Assembly: GCA_010015655.1 (NCBI GenBank)
Contig: ML976757.1
Span: 1 to 64,000 of the forward strand
DNA: 64,000 nucleotides
Reading direction: 5' to 3'
Origin: Bimuria novae-zelandiae CBS 107.79
Taxonomy: Eukaryota; Ascomycota; Dothideomycetes; Pleosporales; Didymosphaeriaceae
The translations under genes and the position numbers were made by a program. The notes below the pieces were generated by a model. That model saw nothing but the letters and a program-made list of their open reading frames with translations, was not told the DNA's origin and ran no database searches. Each line of letters starts with the position of its first letter. Position 1 is the first letter of the stretch. Positions 12,368 to 23,213 of this stretch are shown in pieces.

Positions 12368-15300
12368 CATATTCGTCCTTCTTAATGTCGAATACCTAAC
12401 GAATGCCAACCAATATAGCGCCTGGCGGCAGCTCTAATATGTCCACGATTATATACGTGCTATTAATCTCGTAAGCTCGGACTTCGTGTTTGATAGGCGG
12501 ACGCCATAGTGGAACATTGGCGTTGGTCATGGCTTCTTTATAGGTGTAAGGGATATCATCGCCAGTGGCGAGAGCGGCATAAGCTATTATATATCCCGCT
12601 AACAAGTTATCTAGCGGGGCAAGTAGGATTAGTGCTAGGAAATTAGTAACTAGTGCGCTGTTATTCTAAGCTTCTTAAGCCTTAAGTAAAGGCTTAATAG
12701 TTCGCCTAAAGCAGGTAGTTATAGTAAAGGTGTTAGGCGCGGGTGTATTATCGCGTGTTTAAGAGGGGGCGGAGCCTCCACCGCGCGGGTGTGTGGCAGC
12801 GGGTCGAACTAGTGCCGTTAACCTAGTCCTAGGCGGCGGAGGTGGTGCCATGTTAGACGCTGTTCGTCGACGGGGTGTCGTAAACGGAGTCTAGTCCTCC
12901 ACGCCTGCCAAGTTATACTCGAGTTAGCGGTCGTCGTGTCTACCAGTTGGGACAGGCGTCGGCGTGGGAGCCAAAAAATATTTTTTATTATTAGTTATTA
13001 GCGTAAAGTACAGTAGTGCCTTTTATTTAGTAAAGGTTTAATATTAGACGTCGCGTGATTTAATTATAATATATTAATTAAGTACGTAGACGCGGGTAGT
13101 TTTCGTGTCTTAGCTATAGCTAATAAAGATGCCTACTTTTACGCAATCGAGGAGCTTAGTGCCAGGTTTTCTAGCCTCCTTAAATATATAAACGTAAGCC
13201 TTAATGCTAAAAGGTTACAGGTGCTTAACTAAGGGTTTATAGTTAAATAATTACTTATAGGGTATCTAGTTTAGCTTATCTAATAGTGCCGCATGCTGCG
13301 TGACGTTAGTTAGGAAGTAGGCCGTAGTAATAGCTTTAGCCTATAAAAATAGGTATGTGTTAGTGTCTAATATAGAACGAGCTATTTACGTGATAGTCTA
13401 ATTAAAGCGTTTAGCTACACCATTAAGCTTGTGTATATATAGTGGAATAGTGTGGTGTTCTATGCTGTTCTCTCGAAAGTACTTTTAGAGAGTGGACGAC
13501 ATGTACTCACCGTTGTTGTCTGACTTAAAGCGGCGGACCGTGGTACTGTATTAGTTGCGGGTATATTAGATAAAGTCCATGACCGCCTATGCGGCGTCGG
13601 CCTTCTTCGTAAGGAAACGGACCCAGGCATGGCGGGTATAGTCGTCCACGAAGGAGATGTAGTAGCGCGCGCCGCCAAGGCTCTTTTAGGAAAACTTACC
13701 CAAGAGATTAGTGTGGATAACTTCTAAAGGCTTTGTGGGTTGTGCGCGAGCCGCTGCGTCGTGGACCAATTAGCAGTGCTTTAATTTTAAGATAATACAC
13801 GTCTTACACTAAAAGCCTTCTAGTATAGCGGGTATAATATTGCTATTACGGTATAGATAGGCTAGGTTACGTATTAAACAGTGTCTAATAGCGTGGTAGA
13901 ACTCGTTATAAGACGCAAAGTAAGCTACTAGTTTAGTAGTAAGTAGCGTGTTAACAGTGGTCTTATTAAGGTCCTTAGTAGGGATAGTCTACTAAAAAAC
14001 GCTCTCTAATAGAACTATTAATAGCGATTTAAGCGTAGTTAGCCCCGTTGTAGGTGTAATAACTAGCGGGTTAGTTTAGATCTGTATTATGCTATTAATA
14101 TAACGGGCCCACAGGACCTGCTTACCTTTATGGGTTAAGTATAGGTTATTCTTAATAGCACTTAACTTATAATAGTTATAAACGTACGCCTAGGAAAATA
14201 GGCAGGTCTAGTAAAGTTCACTAGAGTAGAGCGCGTTAGTTAGTTCTATAATTTTTATAAAGCTATTAGGTAGTTAACAACGCAGACGGACCGTTCTAAT
14301 ACCGTAAATAGGTAGCTTAAGTCCGCTAATAATCGTAATTGTCCCGCGCCCTAGTAAGAGTGCTAAGAAATTATTAATATAGCTAGATATGTGTCTTAAA
14401 GCGCCGGTATTAAATAGCCAAGAAATAAGAACGTTAGAGGGTTAATAGATAAAAATAGCGTAGGCACTTACGTCGTTAGCGGCGTAAACGCGTTTACTAT
14501 TAGTGTTTACTAATGTCTTTAATAGCTTTAGTAAGGAGGGAGGTATAATTAAGTTAACGATTAAGCAGGCGGTAAAAGCGTGTACTTTATTACTATTATC
14601 TTCTAAGTCGCTGGTGGATTCGACAGCCTTAGCTAAATTACCTTTCTATTGTTTGCTACCAGATATCTTGTCTTTTAGCGGTATATTCTTCTTTTGCTGT
14701 TGTTGTTCCTTGTGCTTACGGAGCCTCTCGTAGTTAGTGTACACGTGGCTAATAAACGTAAGTTCGTGTTTCTGGCACTAGGTGCACTTGTTAGTAGTAG
14801 CGGTAGAAAGTTTAGTTAAGAAAGACTTTCTACCGCGTGCTAAGTAGGCAGCGGTTTGTCGCGCTGCGTACGCTATAGATAAGTTAATAGTGTCTAAACT
14901 ATGTTTCTTACTAATGTCTAGTATCTTAGGTTTAATATCCTGGAACGCAGTGAGCTGGCGGGTGGCTAGGTTATTAATTATATTATCTATCGTATCTGGC
15001 AGGGTAGCTAGAAAGAAGGAGCCCTTGACATTATTGTTGTTAAACATAGCCCTTATGGTAACTGCCACGGGCTGTGTAGATAACGCATAACGCTTAGAGA
15101 TGCGTGTCCAATGCTGGTGAAACTTATCTAGGTGGAGGCGCAGGTCGTTGCTATCACGATATTGCAGGTTCGTGAGACTGCGAAAGAGGAGGATAGATAA
15201 CTAGCTAGTGTCGCGGTCGAAGCGACTTATAAGGTAGTCCTACGCCGTAGGCGATGTCTCGCAGTTAGCAACCTATTAGGTAAAGTTATTATGTACTAAT

Positions 15301-16012
15301 AAGAGTATTATAATAAAAGTTTTAGTATTGTTAGTATCCTAAGCGTTAATAGCGATAGTGTTAGCGCTGTTAGCTAGTGCGACTAGTCGTAGCTTTTTCT
15401 TAGAGATAATTAGCTATAGCCCTGCGTATCGGAAGGCGATAGTCCAGGCTAACTAGTATTCCGCGAAGTTCTCGCCGCGGGATCCAAGCTTGGGTAGGGA
15501 CCCTGGGTCTAGTTTGAACTGGAAGGTCGACATGGTCAGTAGTAGTAAGGTCCTTGATGAAGACCAAGGTGAGAGGAAATCTGTATGTAGTTGGAACCGC
15601 TGAGGGTAGCGAAAGCAGCAGGTAATTGCTCAGGCTTTTGCCAGCCAGTGACGCAGCGGGCAGCTGGGCGGCTGGGCAATGACAGCAGCGGTGCAGTGTA
15701 GCGGTAGTGGACCGGCCTGCCAGTGGCGATGAGCGTAGCGGCGGTCGTGCGGCTGATGCAGCTGTGTAGAGCGTGTTATCAATTGTAGTGGTTCCGCCAG
15801 TAGCTATAGAGCGTAGTGGGGGTTGCAGGTGCAGCAGCAGTGGAACTGGTAGAAGCCTTTTGGCGTAGGTGTGACGGTTCTTGCAGCTGTAAATAGCGGT
15901 GCGGTGGGCAAGCCGGTAACGCAGTAGGTTAGCTAGGCAGCAGGCGTTGCAGCTGTATAGCGGGCTAGTTAGGTAGAGCGTAAAGTGTATGCTTAATAAA
16001 GGCAGCGGAGCG

Positions 16013-16026
16013 CCGGGCTCATAACC
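16013..16026 (-). other. copia primer-binding site (half initiator tRNA type)
   Basis: Directly after the 5' LTR on the minus strand the sequence reads GGTTATGAGCCCGG. It is complementary to the CAU anticodon stem-loop of initiator methionine tRNA rather than to a tRNA 3' end. Copia-type elements are known to prime from such an internal tRNA fragment. The assignment rests on remembered tRNA sequence and was not aligned. Confidence 0.6.
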
Positions 16027-16133
16027 TGTTGGAACTGAAGTTGAGTGTAAGAGTTATCAACTATGTAGGCGGAGAAGCCGCCTATATAGGCTAGCGTGCT
16101 CCTTCCGTATGCCGGGAAGCACCTGCTTCAACA
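16027..16133 (-). repeat. copia 5' LTR (107 bp)
   Basis: Base-for-base copy of 9594-9700. The GGCCT target duplication follows immediately at 16134-16138. Confidence 0.92.
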
Positions 16134-16319
16134 GGCCTCGCCGATGGTTTTCCACGTGGAACAGCTCAATCCGGTAAGAGGTCTTCCTGGTTTCGAATAG
16201 TGCCCATTAGAACAATGGAGACTTGCACAATATACTGATTTATGAACGAGTATCTCTGAACCCTTGGTGCGAATATTTGTTTTGCAGATGATACCCCGCG
16301 CCGGCCACACTTAACTAGC

Positions 16320-18537
16320 GCTAAATAAATTACAACTATTAAAGTACATTAATATCTAAACCTTATAATAGAGCCTAATACTTACTTAAATCTTCTACTA
16401 ATGCCGCTGTCTCTTACGTAGCCTAAAAGTTTTCTATACCTTTAAAGCTGCTATTACTATAACGCGCTTAGGCTATGCCCTAGGTACGTTTTAAGGCTTA
16501 GTAAGTATATTCTAAGCATTAACTTGCGCAAATCTCTTAGTATAGAAAGCCTCTATGTCTCTAAAATAATAGTTTTATGCTATAGTTGGAGTATAAGAAG
16601 TAAAAAGGCCTTTTATAACAAGAGCTATATTCTGCGCTTTAATTAACTCTATAGCGTCGCCTTCCTATCTAGTCTCTTTCTAGAAGTTAGTTACTGCGAT
16701 TATGTCGTGGCACTTATATAGAATAGGCTAAAAACGTCAACGCTTAATATTAGCTAGGAATTCCTGCAACGATAGGGCCCGTCAAGCAGGAGGTAGAGCT
16801 ACTATACTAAATACTATAATAGCTACAGGCGGAGACAAATAAGGGCTAGTAAAAGTAGGTATAAAAGTAGGCGCAGGTATTAATAAAAATATATAGGTAG
16901 TTATAGGGTCTATACTTATAGCAGAAATAGGAACTAATACTATAATAGATATAATTACGTATTATAAAGCCTTAGTAAGTGTTTAACCCTAGGGTTTATA
17001 ATAAGGTTAAAATTAAGGGAAGGAAGGCGGCATACGTTATTTAAAAGCTAATAAATTTTAGTAAGTTAATACTTTATTTCTCCTTAAGCTATTTTACATC
17101 TAAGTAGTTAATAGATCTAAAATAGAATAATATAGCCTTAAAGGTAGACTAACTAATAGTTATTGTAAAAGTAGTTTAGTTATAATACTAACTTAGCTAC
17201 TATTACTTCTTATAGCGTATAGCAGCATAAAAGGCCGTTCGTCTTCTTAAAGAGGCTAGAATATAGATGTCTACTATAATCTTGTCTTTACTCTTTCTAA
17301 CGTAGTAGATCCTATTACCTGATGCGCTCGATTGCAGGTGGCATTAGAAAGTTATAGATACTACGAGGCAGGAACATTATAATATCTAGCTAATAATTAA
17401 ACCTAATATTATTTTTAAAAGAAGTAAGTTCTTTTTTATATTTATTATATTAGCTTTTTACTATCTACTTAATCTACTTAATAACGCGTAATAAGTTACT
17501 TTTAAAGATTATTAAGTAGTCCTTTAGTATCCTATGTATCCCTTTAATAGGTAAACTTATAATTATATTATAGTAGTAGTACTAATAGGTCTAGGTAGAT
17601 ACCTACTAAGTCTATATAAAGTATTAGTTTTCCTGTAAGTATTTATAGAGTTCTTACTAATAGCTATAATCTTTAAGCAGATCGTTCTACTTTACTAGAA
17701 ATTTAGTAGTCTCTTTACGTAGATAAGCTACTCTTATTAGCTCTATAAATTGCTTGTAAGATAGCTTTTTTTAAGGCCTAGTAAGTAATAAATATAGGAT
17801 AGCATACCTAAGTCTAATACTTTATAAAAGTAGCCTTATATTTAGTAATTTTCTACTTCTCTTTCTTTATCCTGCTATTAGCATTTTGCTAAATCTATTA
17901 GGCTTTTATTCAAATATTCTTATTAATATGCTATACGCATAATAGTTAAGAAACTTTTAAAAGTAGTAAGTAAGCTACTATTTTTTAAGGCCTCTTCTTA
18001 ATTACTAATAAATACGCGTAGTTATAATACTTTTATTTCTAAAAAGAAATTTATAATTACCTAATAATAGTCTACTAAGGTGTTATTACTAAGGAAGTAG
18101 AAGCTAGCAGAGAAATAGGTCTATAAGTTAGTATAGTTAAGTATATATAAAAGTAAAATTATATATTTATTTGTTTAGTATATATAGTCTATTAAGAGGA
18201 CATTAGGATTTATAAGCAGTAGCTTAATTTACTTCTAGTAGGCGATTATTTAAATATTTCTTTTAGATTGCCTTCCTCTCGCTCTATATATTAGTAGCAG
18301 AAACTAGTGTGTCTTAATCTTTAGTTTAAATTATAGATAATATTTGCATTAGCCGGATTCTAGCATTGGTTATTAACTTAATTACCTTTTTTTATAATAA
18401 TATACGCCTGCTATAGATATTATATACGCTAGAGTTAATTAATTATAGCTAATTATACTACTTATCTTAGAATTTTAGTCTTTACTAGTTACTAGACTTT
18501 GCCTTAACGATAATAAGCTTAAAAGGGTAACGTATTT
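16320..18537. other. AT-rich RIP debris, family unknown
   Basis: This stretch has strong TpA excess, typical of RIP. On the minus strand about 16770-16440 one frame keeps coding character despite stops: FLANIK..., KCHDIIAVTNF, EGDAIELIKAQNIALVIKGL, RDIEAFYTKRFAQVN. I do not recognise it as any transposase I know. No terminal repeats were found. The same debris probably continues at 20033-20400, on the far side of the element that inserted at 18540. Confidence 0.5.
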
Positions 18538-18539
18538 GG

Positions 18540-20030
18540 CAAGCGAGCGGTTAGTGCAAGCAAGCGGTCACCCCACCAGCCTTTTATTATCTTTACACTA
18601 ATCTAACTTAATAACTTAACATAATAATTATATATAATTATAATTCTAAATTAAGTAGTATTTATTGTATGCGTTACACACGTCTGCGCGTTAAAACTTA
18701 CTAATTAGTACCTAATTACGCCTTATTTTAATACGTTTTGCTCTCTAGCTACTACTTAACGTCTTTTTAAGTAATAATGTTTTTTACCTTTGTCCTTATG
18801 AGGGTGCCTTACTATTATATCCGCTTTATTTTTTTTTTTACATATTATAGTAGCCTTACTAGTTTTTTCTAGACTCTTAATTCGATCGCGTATTAACGTA
18901 ATCCTATATATTACTTTTATAGAGCCTTTCTTAAGCTAATTAAGCCTCTTAATAATAGTAGTAGGCGACAAGCTTTTATACTTTTTAAATTTTATTATAA
19001 ATTAATATTATATAAGCCTCTAGCTCTTGCGCGTTACTTAGTATTTTAGCTTTTTATAAAGTAACTTTTAGTAGAGGTAGTGTTAGCGTATAAAGCTTAA
19101 TATTAAGTGTTACGACCACGAACCCCACAAGGATGAAGAAGCCAGACAATTACGCCAAGAGAGTAACTGTTGACGAAGTAGCAGAGTTAACGGGACCTAA
19201 CGGGGCGCGGGGCAGCTTAGTTAGTAGTTACGTGACGAAGTCCCGCATAAAGGGAAGTCCCATAGGACTACCGTAGTCCCTGGGACTACAGGGCCTTGGC
19301 GGGACTACAAAGAAGGAATAGGCTAGTATATAGTATGGCGACTTTCCTATTGTTGTTTCCTTCCTCGTAGTCAACTTATATATCTTCTGTGCGAGTACGT
19401 TCTCCTATATAGACTAATAGTTATCTTATTTATTATAAGATTAGATTGTCTAGCCACGCTAAGTGTTGCATTAACTTGTACCACTAAATAATCCGTGAAG
19501 TGTAATAAGGTAAGCGCCCCGCTTACTAAGCCAATACTATGTGACTTCCTCACCTGCACCAAAAGGTACGCACGAGAATACTTAAGCCAAGTATTACTCG
19601 TATAGTATAATATATATAGGATATGCTAGGGTCAGCCACTAGCGCTAGTGTTTGATCCTAGCCTAGCCGGAACCTCTATAAGCGAGAGAAGGCCACGTGT
19701 TCGACCGTGCCTACCTCGTTACATGAAGCACCACGATACCTTACCGCCCTAACCCGGATCGGAACAAGGTGTGAGAGCCTCATAACACGTAGTAATTTCT
19801 GCACGTTATTTATATAGTACATTTTAAGGGATATTATACATTACTATAGCGCGTTATTTACTTTAGATTTAGTCTTAATTAATAGCTAAGATAGCTAGGA
19901 AGATATTTAATTTACTATAAAATATTTAGGTAAGAAATAGTTAAGCTATTATTATTATAAGGTGACGCGTTGCAAAAAGTTTAGTGGGATGACCGCTCGC
20001 TTGCACTAACCGCTCGCTTGCCAGATACGT
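18540..20030 (-). mobile_element. Fot1/pogo-like element E, internally deleted
   Basis: Left and right ends carry matching inverted repeats: ACGTAT..GGCAAGCGAGCGG with a second CAAGC.AGCGGTCA and then CCCCACC (left) or CCCACTAAA (right). The left flank is TA; on the right the expected TA reads CA. On the minus strand the right part (19970-19790) resembles the transposase N-terminus and the left part (19107-18600) its C-terminal tail (LNIKLYTL...KAKILSNAQELEAY). The catalytic centre is missing, replaced by the solo LTR at 19108-19787. Heavily RIP-mutated. Confidence 0.72.
19108..19787. mobile_element. solo LTR (about 680 bp) without target duplication
   Basis: A block with much less RIP than its surroundings starts TGTTACGACC and ends CCTCATAACA, so its ends are TGTTA/TAACA inverted. 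Inside are repeated GGGACTAC/GTAGTCCC motifs and a TATA-like run near 19605. Flanking pentamers differ (TTAAG versus CGTAG), so no target duplication is seen. That fits loss of flanking sequence by recombination. Strand is not determined. Confidence 0.6.
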
Positions 20031-20032
20031 CA

Positions 20033-20400
20033 CCTTATTAAGCGTGTGCTTATGCTTAAGATCTTTATCTTTAATTAATAGTTTTTAAATTAATTACACC
20101 AATAATAATATCGTGTCTTAATATTAGAATTGTAAGATTTACTCTGCTTAAGCACGAAGCCGTAGCTGTATTATATACTATAAGCTTAAAGAGCATTATA
20201 TGCTTCTTTATAAAAGTTATAAAAGAGATTGGAGGGGACGTAATAGCTTATATATTAGATTTGTAAAATAATAAATAAACTTAATACTAAAGTTCTACTA
20301 TAATTATATATAGGTGTTATAGACGCGTCACGCGCTAGTCGCGTAGTAGTAGATTATATACTAAGCTAAATTAAGTAATTAAGTTCTATTATTACTAGCG
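20033..20400. other. AT-rich RIP debris, right side
   Basis: TpA-rich sequence without frames, ending sharply near 20400 where ordinary composition resumes. Probably the continuation of the relic at 16320-18537. Confidence 0.5.
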
Positions 20401-20664
20401 CAGGGGACAAATCACGCCAGCCTGAGCCTGCAGTTATTTCAAACTCGCAAACTTTACCACATACAATACGCTTACTTACTCTATGTGGTATTATAGTCGA
20501 AAACTGCCGCGTGCATCTTAGCTTGAGAGCGAAAGAGAGCTCATTCGTTAGACTTGCGGCCGTAAGGTATGGATTGGGAAATCCTGACGCTGACTTAAGC
20601 CGTTGAACGAGGCCCCAATTTCACTGCGGGGAACACGCCGAAAACACCCCACGCGCTCTGCACT

Positions 20665-21775
20665 ATGTCTATCTATACACTCTCTCCAGCAACACCTGAA
20701 GATGCAGAAGCCATAGCTTATGTCTTTGCCCAGTGAGTAAGCCGCCAAGTACGCTCTGGATGTGTCTTCCGCGCCTTCAGACGTGACCGCCAATTTCCCC
20801 TGCACTGTCGCCTACGCGTAATGTGCGATCACTGCCTGCAGACGCATCAAACATGAAATTCGCAATAGGTCCCCATGAAACCCGCCAGCATATTCGCTAA
20901 ACCCTTCTGCGGCATTTGACTTGATTGTCTGCCGTTCCGCTGTTATTTTTCTTTGCCATACCATATGTGCGCTGCACTGACGCCTTCTTGCACGTAAGAG
21001 GACTGCCCAGAGACGAGCTCGTTTCTTTCGCCTTCGCTTGGATACAAGCCCACAAAGCGACTCTTACTGACCTTTGTACCCGCATCAGATCATGGACCTC
21101 TCCCTTTTTGCAGTTGCAATTCGGCAAGCTGGACACGAAAACGATGGCTACCTCCATGACACCGCGCATCGTTGACTCAATGTCGCAGCCGGCGTCAGAA
21201 TACATGGTGATGCGAACAGAGAGCGGGGCCGTAGCGGCAGTCGCGCACTGGACCGTGCCCCTTCCAGGTGCCCAAGAAGAAGAAAAAGAAAAAGAAAAAG
21301 AAAAAGAAAAAGAAAAAGAAAAAGAAAAAGAAAAAGAAAAAGAAAAAGAAAAAGAAAAAGAAAAAGAAAAAGAAAAAGAAAAAGAAACCGCAGAGGAGAA
21401 AACGGAGCGACTAAGGCTCTGGGACGAAAGTTCTTGCAGCAAGCTCCCAGAAAACAGCAACAAGGATCTCATACTGGCCTTTACCGCGGGCCTGAGAGAG
21501 TTGAGAGAAAACGTCTTGCAGGGAAGGGAGCACTTTCTGCTGGAGAATATAGCCACGCATCCGGACCACCGTGGAAAAGGGCTCGCTTCGCAGCTCATCG
21601 AATGGGTGTTTCCTGAAGCGGATCAGCAAGGTGCTCTTGTCTACCTGGATACTGCCTCGGACAATGCTGCTATGCGACTTTACAAGAGACTTGGTTTCGA
21701 AGAGAAGGGAAGTGACACCATCGAGCTGGGAAAATATGGTGGCGAAGGAAGTCACACCCACGTATCAAATTCCTA
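20665..21775 (+). CDS. GNAT-family N-acetyltransferase with a Glu-Lys repeat
   Basis: The likely start is the ATG at 20665 (MSIYTLSPATPEDAEAIAYVFA, a typical GNAT opening) with a GTGAGT donor at 20733. The middle exon boundaries are not resolved. The last exon is open to the stop at 21773-21775. It holds MTPRIVDSMSQ, AVAHWTVPL, the acetyl-CoA loop HPDHRGKGLASQLI (about 21557-21598) and the C-terminal LDTASDNAAMRLYKRLGF. Such proteins transfer acetyl from acetyl-CoA to an amine; the substrate is unknown. Between the two halves of the fold sits a run of about 18 Glu-Lys pairs from a GAAAAA hexamer array. The gene lies directly beside RIP debris. Confidence 0.72.
21280..21386 (+). repeat. (GAAAAA)n coding hexanucleotide repeat
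   Basis: About 18 GAAAAA units in frame encode alternating Glu-Lys inside the acetyltransferase. A pure hexamer array keeps frame when it expands or contracts, so length variation between strains is expected. Confidence 0.95.
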
Positions 21776-22169
21776 ACTTGATGCCGCTTTGTAGAGCGAG
21801 TTCTCCGAGGATAGATAATTCCTGAATTCCGTGGACACTCGCTCAGGTGAATGATGCTGTGGCAGCTAATGACGTCCTATGCTTCACTCAAATAGCCATA
21901 TCCTATTCAGCGTTTAACAACCCCTAGCCACCCAGATTTTGTCATTCATCGCGAGTGCAAAAATTTCTTCTTCTTATTATAGTTGCAAATTTAGAGGTCA
22001 CAATACCTAAGCCCGCACCTATACATCCTCCTCAAATCTTGGCCTTCGTACCTTTCTCATCTCTCGAGCCCTCTAGCTTTCCAGCCGTCGCATTCAACTA
22101 TACCACACATCTCCGCGCCGGTCGCATCTTCAACATTTCCAATTCAACCTCTAAATCCACATCCTCACC

Positions 22170-22616
22170 ATGTGCCTCACAATCATCACCACCTTCGGTT
22201 AAGCGCGCTTACTCTTCTTCACTATGACGCTAAAAGAATACTGCGCCGCCTTCGACCGCAACCTCTCCTTGATTTCCACGCTCTGCCTACACAACCTGCG
22301 CTACCGCACTCTCCCTCCAGATCCGCTCGCTCAGCCAGGAGCCGGCGGACTGAAGCGAAAAAGCTACGAGGCCTCCACCAACGAGCCCCTCGTCAACATC
22401 GCGCGCGTGAAGCCCTTTCCGCGCAAGCGCTTCGCCGACGCGCTCCCGCGGAACATGGACGTTGAAGAAGCCGCCGTTCCGCTGCTCGAGCACTGGGTTT
22501 CTTTCGCGGCGTGGGCGCTGGCGCTCACGTTGTGGCTTCGTTCTCACCTTTACCTTACGGCAAGCCCACCATCGGTGACACTTTTGGGATTCACGACCAA
22601 GGAAATCGATTTGTGA
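22170..22616 (+). CDS. small hypothetical protein
   Basis: The ATG at 22170 has a good fungal context (CTCACCATG). A 39-nt intron (22198-22236) joins MCLTIITTF to the long second exon, which runs to a TGA at 22614-22616, giving about 135 residues. The middle is Pro/Arg-rich and a hydrophobic stretch near 22497-22560 could be one membrane segment. No family is recognised. Coding status rests on frame length, start context and splice signals, so this is tentative. Confidence 0.4.
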
Positions 22617-23213
22617 CATACAACATCTCTGGATTCTACATGCGGTATTGATGCTGTGCATCGATGCTAAGAGGGCTTCTCGCCGGCAACGGCCTCTTCT
22701 CCCTGAAAAGAAAGTAGCCCCCAGCATGAGCTTGCGGTTCAACGTACCGCTGGGGTCTAGTAGCCTTTTGGCGAAGCTAAGACAAGCTCACTGTAGTCTC
22801 TACTACCGTAGGTAGGTAGTACCAAGCACACGTGGCTCTCACGTTTGAACCCTTGTTGTGTTACCCCAGGATACATAGTACAATGGTGGCCTTGAGGAAT
22901 GTCAGAGTGTTGTAGCTGTCAGTTCTCACATAGTAGGGCAGGCAGGAAGGTGTCATTTGCACGAATTTGGGTTTTAGTATTTGTTTCATTGATACAGGAG
23001 TTATGTCCACTCCATTGTCGTCGTAGTGCGATGACAAGCACGCACAAGCCACTCCCGTTTCCGCAATATGCAGTTCATTCCAAGAGCGAGATGTCAAGAG
23101 CTATAGTACCGTGTGTTACCCGAGAATGAGCGATGCAAAGGCCGCCAGTATCCAAATCCTGGCCCTGCTGCAATCGCAACGGGCGCCCAAACACAGGTCA
23201 GAAGAGTGCAGAC
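22617..23213. other. intergenic, no gene seen
   Basis: About 600 bp between converging genes; nothing beyond short frames. It includes the probable 3' region of the minus-strand gene ending at 23214. Confidence 0.5.

Larger units (their letters stand above)
10060..15533 (-). pseudogene. copia gag-pol polyprotein relic
   Basis: The minus-strand ATG at 15533 starts a gag frame with PKLGSRGENFAEY, common in fungal copia gag. A longer open gag piece lies at 14778-15068, followed by Cys/His residues near 14785 (possible zinc knuckle). The integrase core reads near 13680-13390 (VDDYTRHAWVRF...SDNNGEY...). Reverse transcriptase begins near 12605 (DDIPYTYKEAM...) and resumes at 11297 (KDEYGKVVKRKARLVA), continuing through YGLKQSGREWY to YVDNVLMAG at 10894. 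RNase H lies at 10172-10369 (IDASFG...SKRQGCVAKSTIEAEYIA). Many codons are TAG/TAA from CAG/CAA/TGG. No intact protein can be made. Confidence 0.88.
9594..16133 (-). mobile_element. Ty1/copia retrotransposon with 107-bp LTRs, RIP-inactivated inside
   Basis: Two identical 107-bp direct repeats (9594-9700 and 16027-16133), each TG...CA, bound the element. A 5-bp duplication GGCCT flanks it (9589-9593 and 16134-16138). On the minus strand the order is LTR, primer-binding site, gag, integrase, reverse transcriptase, RNase H, purine tract, LTR, which is copia order. The interior is full of RIP stops. A 1.1-kb insert interrupts the reverse transcriptase; without it and one target copy the element would be about 5.46 kb. 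Confidence 0.92.

Noticed and set aside
20897..21598. Minus-strand frame rich in Phe-Ser repeats
   Set aside because: It is the antisense shadow of the GAAAAA array in the acetyltransferase; the plus strand carries the family motifs.
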